Assembly (NCBI GenBank): GCA_033002965.1
Contig: JAURVB010001896.1
Location: 85,528 to 149,527 of the forward strand
Length of the DNA: 64,000 bases
Direction of reading: 5' to 3'
DNA from: Piper betle
Lineage: Eukaryota; Streptophyta; Magnoliopsida; Piperales; Piperaceae
Shown here: piece by piece, positions 52,121 to 64,000 of the stretch
Layout of the letters: the number at the start of each line of letters is the position of its first letter
Numbering within the stretch: the stretch's first letter is position 1
The notes under the pieces: model-generated
What the model was told of the DNA's origin: nothing
The model's database searches: none
Seen by the model: the letters and a program-made list of their open reading frames with translations, nothing else
Made by a program: the position numbers and the translations under genes

Positions 52121-52561
52121 TTGTGTGAAGTAAAGAGTTGGTTTTATGAGGGTTGGATTTGGTTTTGTTTTGTTTTGTTTGAGAACTAACAAAAATTTAA
52201 GATTTGGGGTGTGATAATTATCGATTTTATGAATATTAGACTCATTCTTAAATCTTTAACGGTGTTCAGTTCTTGAGATTTTTTATTGTTTTTGTCGCAT
52301 TTTAGTTAGTTTAAATGATTTTAGTTTTTATTTAGAATTTATTAAGTTTAGCTGCAATATATATAGAGAGAGATTTGACCCACCAAATCATTTGGATACA
52401 AAAATATAATAGCAAATACATAGATATAACTGCTTATCGACCCATTAAGAAAATATGCGAGAAATACCATTTATTTTGACGCTATCAGTATTTATGAATT
52501 TTATTTGATAGCATTCCACACTAGTAAAGCCATTACTAGAAGTAAGAAGAAGCAAAACCAC

Positions 52562-55421
<2,860 letters not shown>

Positions 55422-55489
55422 TTACGTACGCTTCTCTAAGGTGTGCCAGTTATTGCTGACCGTTCGTGACTTCGAATTTGGAAGTACGG

Positions 55490-55880
55490 CGTGCATAATT
55501 TGTTTTCTAACAATTTGATAATAAACAATTTTATTTAGGAAAATTCAAGAACTTCCATCGTAAATGTTATTATATATTATATTAAGGCAGGGAAGAATCG
55601 TTTAATTTTTGTTTTATTATTAAGAGATTGATAGAGATGATTAGATGTTGCCATTGTTCCAAGGAAGTTATGTGGACGATAGTTTTGAGAAATCAACGGA
55701 GTACTTAAGGCAAACATATGAAAACTTTTGCTTGTATGTTATTGTTTGGGGCATCTTGAAGGTGTTATTTATTAAAGAGAATATTTTGTTCTCTAGTGTT
55801 CTTTTTAAATCATACTAATCCAATCTAAGGTGTTTTTTGTTGGGAGTTTAATGCAGTTTGCAATAGATAATGGAGATAAT
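55490..55880. repeat. 5' flanking block shared with genes A and B, copy C
   Basis: Counterpart of 40393-40785, nearly unchanged. Confidence 0.8.
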
Positions 55881-55929
55881 CCTGCAGCTGCTGAACCGCC
55901 TTGTCCATATCCATGCAGTTTTTAGTGTT

Positions 55930-57198
55930 TTTAATTTCGTAATAAAAAATAAATTTTGTAATAAAAACTTGACTCGCTTTTAACTCGAATCATTAGTATG
56001 AAGTAAATTTTATTGACTCGAATCAATTTTAAAACAATATTAAAAATAAAATACCATAAAATAAAAACTAGACTCGCTTCCGACTTGACTTAATATTACA
56101 AAATAAATTTAAAAAAAATTTAACTAATTTCATAATAAAAATTATACTTGAATAAAATAATTTTGTAATAAAAACTTAACTCGCTCTCAACTGGAGTTAA
56201 TATTACAGATAAATTTTAAGAAAATAAAATAATTTTGTAATAAAAACTTGACTTGCTCTCGAATTGAGTTAATATTACAAAATGAATTTTAAGAAAATAG
56301 AATAATTTTATAATAAAAACTTGACTCGCTCCCGACTCAACTTTATATTACAAAATGAATTTTAAGAAAATAAAATGATTTTGTAATAAAAACTTGTCTA
56401 GTTCCCAACTCAAGTTAAAATTACAAAATGGATTTTAAGAAAATAAAATAATTTTATAATAAAAGCTTGACTCTCTCCTGACTTGTGCTAATATTATAAA
56501 ATAAATTTTAAGAAAATAAAATAATTTTGTAATAAAAACTTGATTCGCTCCCTACTTGAGTCAATATTAAATAAATTTAAATAAATAAAATAATTTTGTA
56601 ATAAAAACTTGACTGGCACCAGACTTGAGTAGTCAATAAAAAATTGATTTGGTCTCAACTCGAGTCAATAAAAAATTGACTCGGTTTTGACTCGAGTAGG
56701 GAGCGAGTTAACTTTTAATTTTGAAATTATTTTATTTTTTAAATTTATTTTGTAATATTTACTCGAGTAAGGAGCGAGTCAAGTTTTTATTATAAAATTA
56801 TTTTATTTTTAAAAATTTATTTTATAATATTAACTCGAGTCGGGAGAGAGTCAAGTTTTATTACGAAATTAGTAAATTTTTTAAAATTTATTTTGTAATA
56901 ATGACTCTAATAGGGAGTGAGTTAAGTTTTTATTAAGAAATTAACTCGAGTCGGGAGCGAGTCAGATTTTTATTACGAAATTGTCGTCGCCGTTTCCTTC
57001 CCCACCTCTGTTTTGTCATGTCACCGCCGCCGGGGGGACGACACGCAAGGGGGGACGACATCGTCTGTGCAGGGTTGGGGGGCGCGAAACGAGCGGCGGG
57101 CAAGACAGTGGTAGCGAGGACGGGCGGGAAGGTGTAGAGTAGGTAAGGGGGGAGGAGGAGTGGGGGGGGGTGTGGCAGGCATCCCCAAAAGTGCCTCC
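55930..57198. mobile_element. Truncated fold-back element FB0, unit 2 copy
   Basis: Duplicate of 40835-42100 with the same reversal of repeat orientation near 56640 and the same GC shoulder beginning near 56980. Confidence 0.65.
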
Positions 57199-57931
57199 CT
57201 ATATATCTATATATATAGGAAATAAGATTTCTGTGCTTGAGCACAGGCAGCTTGCCTGTGCTCAAGTTTTATCTTGGGTGCCGCCGGGTGCCGCCGCAGC
57301 ATCGACGGCGGAGGGGGACGGAGAGGGGCCCGGCCACGGCGACGGCCGGGGGAGGGGGCGGCGGCAACAGGGTACGGGGTTGGTCCGGGGGACGGCGGCC
57401 GCGTGGTCGCCGGTCGCCACGCGGGGCGAGCGCGGCGGGGTGGTGGGCGGGGGCCGAGGGGGCGCGGCGGGGGCGGGCGGGGGCCGAGGGTGGCGGGCGG
57501 GGGCCAAGGGGGCGCGGCGGGGTGGCGGGCGAGGGCCGAGGGGGGCGCGGTGGGGTGGCGGGCGGGGGACGAGGGGGGTGCGGCGGGGTGGTGGGCGGGG
57601 GACGGGGGACGGGGGGGGGCGTGGCGCAGCGGGGTGGCCGGCGGGGGACGGGGCGGGGGTGGCGGGCGGGGGACGGCGACGGACGGCGGCGGAGGCGGCG
57701 GGCCGGCAGGGGAAGAGCGGGGCGGCTAGATCCGCCGCCCCGCGCCGCCGGTGGTGGGGGGAGAGGTCGCGTCGTCCGGGGTGGCGGCGACGCGTCGGCC
57801 GCTGGCGGCGGCGGCGACGCGGGTACCGGCGGCGGCGCTTTTTTTTTTCATCCAACCGTTGGATTTCAATCCAACGGTTGGATGGCTCAAGCACAGGCAG
57901 CTTGCCTGTGCTTGAGCACATTAAATGCATG

Positions 57932-57934
<3 letters not shown>
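57199..57934. mobile_element. GC-rich element E1, unit 2 copy
   Basis: Left hairpin at 57236-57266. The right pair of hairpins lies near 57849-57915. There are several small indels in G-runs relative to unit 1, as expected for slippage in such sequence. Confidence 0.6.

Positions 57935-57996
<62 letters not shown>
57935..57996. repeat. (TA)n microsatellite, unit 2
   Basis: About 62 bp of TA, similar in length to its partner at 42841-42902. Confidence 0.95.
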
Positions 57997-58000
<4 letters not shown>

Positions 58001-60226
58001 AGAGGAATGCTCCTATGCACTGCCTTGATTGGCAGCGCATGGAAGAGAGCCGTTGGATTGAAATCCAACGGCTCCCCCATCCTTCTCCCACCCCCCAGCC
58101 AATCAGGCCGCTCCCTTTCCCACTTCTTCCCACCCTCCACCGCCGACCCGCCAGCCGCCGCGCCCGCCTCGGCCCTGCCCTTGCCGCGCCCAGCCCACCC
58201 CGTTCCCGCCCCCACCGGCCGCATTTGCCCCCTCCCTGTTTCCCCCTTCCCCCCGTCCCCGCCTCGCTGCAGCCGAGCGTCTACCCGGGTGCCCATCCGA
58301 CTGCGCCGCCAAGGCACCCCCCCCCCACCCACCCCGGCGCAACTTCCCCTCTCCCCCTACCCTGTTTCAACCCCCTCCTCCCAGTTTTGCCGTCACCCCG
58401 CGCCGTCTCCCCCAGTCGCCCGGTTTCCCTCCCCCTCTTTGCCCGTTTCGCCCTAACCCCACGTCGGTGTCACCAATAGCACCGCCGACGGTGGCGCAAA
58501 AAAACAAGGGTAGGGGGGAGGAGGGCGAGGTGGAAGGGGCGATGGCAAATTCGTAATAAAAATTTGACTCGCTCCCGAGTAAATATTACGAAATAAATAT
58601 TAAAAATAATTTTAAAAAATAAATACTATAAAATAAAAATTTGACTCTCTCCGGCTAGAGTCAATACTACAAAATTGATTTTTAAAATTTTTTAAAAATA
58701 CAATACCATAAAATAAACACTTGACTCGCTCCTACGCATGATCGAGCACAGTTTTAATTACAAAATAAATTTTAAAAAAATAAAATAATTTGGTAATAAA
58801 AACTTGACTCACTCATTTCCTGAGTCAAGTTTTTAATACTATGAAATACATTAAAAAAATATAAGATAATTTTGTAATAAAAAGTTAACTCGATCCCGTG
58901 CAAGATCGAGTCAAGTTTTAATTACAAAATAAATTTTTTTTAAAAAAATAATTCCGTAATAAAAACTTGACTCGCTCATGACTCGCACCTTTCTCAAGTC
59001 AAATTTTTAATATTTTTAATTTTTTTTAAAATTGACTCATCTAATTTATTTCATAATATTGACTCCATCCTGGGCGGGATAGAGTAAAGTTTTTATCACA
59101 AAATTATTTTATTTTTTAATTTATTACTATTAAATCAATTTAAAAAATAAAAATTTAGTTTTGTAATAAAAACTTGACTTGATCCCAGTGCAGGATCGAG
59201 TCAAGTCTTAATTACAAAATAAATTTTTATTTTTTAGTTTATTTCGTAATATTGACTCAATCACTTGCTCGTCTGAGTTAAGTTTTTATCACAAAAATAT
59301 TTTATTATTTTAATTTATTTTGTAATATTGACTCAGGTAAGGACCGAGTCAAGTTTTTTATTGCGAATGGAGTCATTATTAAGAAATAAATTTTAAAAAA
59401 TAATTTGTATTGACTCAATTTAATTTAAAAAAATTGAAAATATTAAAAACTTGACTCGAGAAATGAGTGAGTCAAGCTTTTATTACCGAATTATTTTATT
59501 TTTTTAAAATTTATTTTGTAATTAAAATTTGACTCGATCCCGCGTGGGAGCGAGTCAAGTTTTTATTTTATGGTATTGTATTTTTTAAAAAAATTAAAAA
59601 TCAATTTTGTAGTATTGACTCGAGCTGGAGCGAGTCAAATTTTTATTTTATAGTATTTTATTTTTTAAAATTATTTTTAATATTTATTTCTTAATATTGA
59701 CTCGGGAGCAAGTCAAATTTTTATTACGAATTTGCCATCTCCCCTTCCACCCCGCCCTCCTCCCCCGCCCCTGTTTTTGCGCCACCGTCGGTGGTACTGT
59801 TGGTGACACCGGCGTGGGGTTGGGGTGAAACGGGCGAAGAGGGGGAGGGAAACGGGGCGGTAGGGAGAGACGGCGCGGGGTGGGGGCGAAACTGGGGGAG
59901 GGGGTTGAAACAGGGTAGGGGGTTGAAATAGGGCGGGGAGGGGTTGAAACAGGGCACGAGGGGGAGGGGTGGCAGGGGGCAGGATGCGGGCCAGGGCAGG
60001 GGGCCAGAGGGCGGCGATGGGGTGTAGGGGGTGGCAGGTTGGGGTGGGGTTGGTGGCCAGGGCCCTCGATCCGGCCGGCAGGGTTCGCGGGAAGTCGGCA
60101 GCGAGAACGGGAACGACGGGGCGGGGGGTGGTGTTGTTTAATCGTGGGCCGCCAGATCCGGATCCGCGGCCCACAGATCAAAACGCTGCTGATGCGTGGC
60201 GTTTTCACGTAGCGCACAGTAGCGTT
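57997..60226. mobile_element. Fold-back element FB2, unit 2 copy
   Basis: Duplicate of 42903-45134, inverted centre near 59130. Small insertions and deletions occur mainly in C- and G-runs of the shoulders. Confidence 0.7.
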
Positions 60227-60239
60227 TATATATATATAA

Positions 60240-60282
<43 letters not shown>
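60227..60282. repeat. (TA)n microsatellite, unit 2
   Basis: TA tract with AAATA interruptions, partner of 45135-45188. Confidence 0.9.
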
Positions 60283-60285
<3 letters not shown>

Positions 60286-62808
60286 CAGCTACTGTGCGCT
60301 GCATGAAAATGTAGCGCATTAGCAGCGCACCGATTCTTGGCCGTTGGATGAAAATCCAACGACTTGGAATCGTTTTTCTTCTTTTAACCCTTTCCTCCCC
60401 CTCCCGCACTTCACGTCGCCCCGCCGCCGGCAGGCCCCGGCCCTGTCCCGCCCCCGGCCAAGTCCCCCCAGCCCCTCCCGCAGCCGCCGTCCCCCACCAG
60501 CAGCCGCGGCGGCCCCCACCCGTGTTGCTCCCCACCCACGCGACCCTGCCCCTCATGCTGGTTTTCGTCGCACCCTGCCCTCGGCACCGCCCTGCCCCTA
60601 GCCCTGCCACTCTCTCGGCCTCGCCCGCAGCCGTCCCCCACCACCCCCGCCAGCAACAGCGGCAGTCCCCCTCGCCGCGTTGCTCCACCCACTCACGGCC
60701 GCCCGCGCCTAGTCGCCTCTGCCCGGCCGGTGCTGCGCGTTTCCCAGCAGGCCCATCCAGTCTCGAGGCGGCGGTATTGTTGGCTAGCGAGCGGCCGGCG
60801 GCAAGGTCGCCAGTAGGGGGTGGCACGCCGAAACAAAGGGAAGAAACAGGGGAGAGTATTTTGGTAATAAAAATTTTACTCGACGTCTAATATTACAAAA
60901 TAAATTAAAAAATAAAATAATTTCATAATAAAAACTTTATTCGATCCTGACTCGAGCTAAAATAATTTATTACGGAATTATTTTATTTTTTTAATTTATT
61001 TTGTAATAAAACTTTGTTCGGTAATAAATTTATTTCGTAATAAAAGCTTGACTCGGTCCCACACATAATCGAATCAGGTTTTTATTACAAAATTATTTTA
61101 TATTTTTAAATTTATTTCATAATATTGACTCGAGTCAGATCAAATTAAGTTTTTATTATGAAATTATTTTATTTTTTAAAAATTTATTTTGTAATAAATT
61201 TATTTTGTAATAAAAACTTGATTCGAGTCGAGACCGAGTCAAGTTTTTATTATGGAATTATTTTAATTTTTAATTTATTTTTTAATCAAAACATGACTCG
61301 GTCCCGCGCATGATCAATTCAAGTTTTTATTACAAAATTATTTTATTGAAAAAATCATTTTATTGAAAAAAAATTATTTTTAAAATCAATTATTTTATTT
61401 TTTTAAAAAATTATTTTGTAATATTAACTCGAGTCAGGTTCAAGTAAAGTTTTTATTATGAAATTATTTTATTTAACTTTTTTTGTAATATTAACTTAAG
61501 TCGGGATCGAGTTAAGTTTTTATTATGAAATTATTTTATTTTTGTAATTTATTTTTTAATATTAACTCGAGTCCGCTTAAGTAAAGTTTTTATCACCAAA
61601 ATACCTCTCCTATTTCTTCACTTTGTTTTGGCACGCCACCCCTGGTGATGACCTTGATCCTAACTCGAGTTAATATTACGAAATAATTTTTTTTAAAAAA
61701 TAAAATAATTAATTTTAAAAATAAAAAATTTAAAATAAAATAATTTTGTAATAAAAACTTGAATCGATCCTGCACGGGACCGAGTAAAGTTTTGATTAAA
61801 AATAAATAAAAAATTAAAATAATTTGATTGTAAAAACAGGTCTCGGTCTCGACTCGAATCAAGTTTTTATTACAAAAAAATTTTGTAAAAAAATAAAATG
61901 ATTTCATAATAAAAACTTAATTCAATCTCACTCGAGTCAATATTATGAAAAATTTTTAAAAATATAAAATAATTTCGTAATAAAAACCTGACTTGATCTG
62001 TGCGGGACCATGTCAAGATTTTATTACAAAATAAATTTATTATCAGAATAAATTTTTATTATAAAATAAATTTAAAAAATAAAAGAATTCCATAATAAAA
62101 TATTTTACCTCGAGTCGGGATCGAATAAAGTTTTTATTATGAAATTATTTTATTTTTTAATTTATTTTGTAATATTAACTCGAGTCCGATCGAGTAAAGT
62201 TTTTATTACCAAAATACTCTCCCTTGTTTCTTCCCTTTGTTTTGGCATGCCACCACTGCTGGCGACTTTGCCGCCGGCTACCCGCTGGCCAACAATATCG
62301 CTGCCTCGGGGCTGGATGGGCTTTCTGGGAAATGCGCTGCATCGGCCGAGCGGGGGCAGCCGGGCGTGGGCGGCCGTGAGCGGGAGGAGCAACGCGGGGA
62401 GGGGGGACCGCCGCGGTTGCTGGCGGGGGCAGTGGGAGACGGCTGCAGGAGGGGCTGGGGGTTGGCCAGGGGAGTGGCAGGGCTGGGGGCAGGGCAGCGC
62501 CGGGGGTAGGGTGTGGCGAAAACCGGCGTGAGGGGCGGGGCTCGCGTGGGTGGGGAGCAACGGGGGTTGGGGGCCACCGCGGCTGTTGGTGGGGGCGGTG
62601 GGGAATGGCAGCTGCGGGAGGGGTTAGGGGGGACTTGGCCAGGGGCGGGGCTGGCCAGCGATGGGGCGGCGCTGAGGGGGAGGCATGAAGAGTGGTAGGG
62701 GGAGGAAAGTGTTAAAAAAACGATTCCGGGCTGTTGGATTTTCATCCAACGGCCCGGAATCATTGCGTTGCTGATGCGCTCGCATTTTCATGCAGTGGTC
62801 AGTAATAT

Positions 62809-62812
<4 letters not shown>
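60283..62812. mobile_element. Fold-back element FB3, unit 2 copy
   Basis: Duplicate of 45189-47726. Near 60882 the first hairpin of the left array has lost a few bases (ACTCGACGTCTAATATT). Confidence 0.75.

Positions 62813-62862
<50 letters not shown>
62813..62862. repeat. (TA)n microsatellite, unit 2
   Basis: About 50 bp with one CA interruption, longer than its 35-bp partner at 47727-47761. Confidence 0.95.
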
Positions 62863-63975
62863 TCCCTGCAAAAATTCCCAGTGAGAAAATCAGGTAAACT
62901 ATTAGTTAATCCAGAGTATATATTCAATATCAAAATCAAATATAGCTAATAAAGCTTGCCATCTTGCAAAAATATGCTTAGAAGCAAGATTCTGTACATC
63001 TTTTTCTAAAATATATTTAGCAGCAGTACAATCTATTCTTAATAGAAATTTAGTATTTAAAAGATCATCCTGAAATTTTAAAATACAATTAACTATACTT
63101 AACATCTCCTGTTTAATAGTAGAATACTTAAGCTGGGTTTCATTCCATAAACCAGAATGATATCTAATAATATAAGGTTGATCCTTAATTATTTGTTTTA
63201 GTATTCCCCCATATCCAAGATTGGAGGCATCAGTTTCAACGATTTTCAACGAGTAAGGATGCGGGAGACTTAAACAAGGTATGAATTGACTTTTCTGTTT
63301 AATCTTCTTTACCGCTTGGGTATGGGCTTCTGTCCATGGAGATGGATTCTTTTTCAGTCTTTGAAATAATAGCTTACAGTCAAAAGCGAGATCTTTATAA
63401 AATTCTGCTATATAATTTAGACTTCCTAAAAATCTTTGTAATTGATTTTTATCTAATATTTGATCTGGAAATTTATTTGAAAATTCAATTACTCTTTGAA
63501 TTGGTTTAATAGTTCCTTTTTCTATGTTATGTCCAAGATATCTTATATTAGTTTGTACTAAATGCATTTTTGATTTAGATAACACAATTCCATTATGCAT
63601 TGCTATTTTATAGAATTGGTTTAAGTGTTTAAAATGCTGTTCTAATGATGTTGAATAAACTAAGACGTCATCTATATATACTATTATAAAACTAAGATAT
63701 GGTGAAAAAATATCATTCATGATCTTCTGAAATTCAGAAGGAGCATTTTTTAAACCAAAAGGCATAACATTCCATTCGTATTGTCCAAATGGAACATTGA
63801 AAGCTGTTTTATATCTATCTTCTTCTTTTATTTGGATTTGCCAAAATCCTGACTTTAAATCAAACTTACTGAAGATTTGAGCATTATATAAATTTTTTAA
63901 TAAATCTTTTTTATTTGGTATAGGATATCTTATCCATTTTAATACTTTATTTAAAGGTTTATAATTAATTACTAA
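62863..63975 (-). pseudogene. Endogenous caulimovirid reverse transcriptase and RNase H, unit 2
   Basis: Copy of 47762-48873. It retains MPFGLKNAPSEFQ and the YIDD catalytic motif, but the RNase H end has a frameshift near 62910 and a stop soon after. The upstream portion, about 1.1 kb longer in unit 1, is absent because an LTR begins at 63976. Confidence 0.88.
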
Positions 63976-64000
63976 TGTAAAACCCGTGATTCGAGTGAGG
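63976..64000 (+). repeat. Start of another Ty3-type LTR
   Basis: TGTAAAACCCGTGATTCGAG, the LTR start also seen at 49959 and similar to TGTCAAAACCCGTGACTC at 25420. It is cut by the window end. Confidence 0.75.

Noticed and set aside
57170..58456. 428-codon plus-strand frame and similar long frames in the GC-rich blocks (42103-43501, 44617-45843, 57237-58479, 59684-60890)
   Set aside because: Frames are open on several strands and phases at once, are Pro/Arg/Gly/Ala repeats, run through TA tracts as Tyr-Ile repeats, and shift between the two duplicate copies.

Overview
The window is nuclear DNA of a flowering plant. It has intron-containing genes with GT-AG introns, nested LTR retrotransposons whose primer sites match plant initiator tRNA-Met, a CACTA-type transposon end, and an integrated caulimovirid (plant pararetrovirus) fragment. 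Nothing in the sequence fixes the species.

The only genes I support as intact are three copies of one short-chain reductase gene of the cinnamoyl-CoA-reductase-like / dihydroflavonol-reductase-like family. All lie on the minus strand: A (14041-16489), B (37465-40225) and C (52562-55322). Each has six exons, and the open frames come to 328, 327 and 327 codons. B and C are almost identical and sit in a direct tandem duplication with an offset of about 15.1 kb (37025-52120 and 52121 to the window end). A and B are near-identical in exons 1-4 and the 5' flank but clearly diverged in exons 5-6 and the 3' flank, with the break just inside intron 4.

Layout. 1-6108: decayed Ty3-type retrotransposon remains (a reverse-transcriptase stub and roughly 3 kb LTRs). 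6109-12226: a young Ty1/copia element on the minus strand with 447-bp LTRs differing at one base and an AGAAG target duplication. 12227-17380: gene A and its flanks. 17381-19300: an LTR fragment and a minisatellite. 19301-22619: AT-rich spacer including a segment (X1) that recurs at 35033-36340 (X2). 22620-35032: a broken copia fragment split by an 11.26-kb composite of inverted, long-LTR, gag-only elements, bounded by the target duplication AAAGA. 35033-37024: spacer with a CACTA terminus. 37025-52120: duplication unit 1 (gene B, a chain of fold-back elements separated by TA microsatellites, a caulimovirid fragment, a truncated LTR). 52121-64000: unit 2 with the same content around gene C, interrupted by another LTR at 63976.

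The most unusual structure is the chain in both duplicated units: large inverted-repeat (fold-back) elements with GC-rich outer arms and AT-rich cores made of many short GACTCG...CGAGTC hairpins. Each lies between (TA)n tracts, and several ends carry consecutive perfect hairpins. The hairpin-plus-GC module also occurs inside the roughly 2.9-kb LTRs of the Ty3-type elements here, so the fold-back family may derive from LTR segments.
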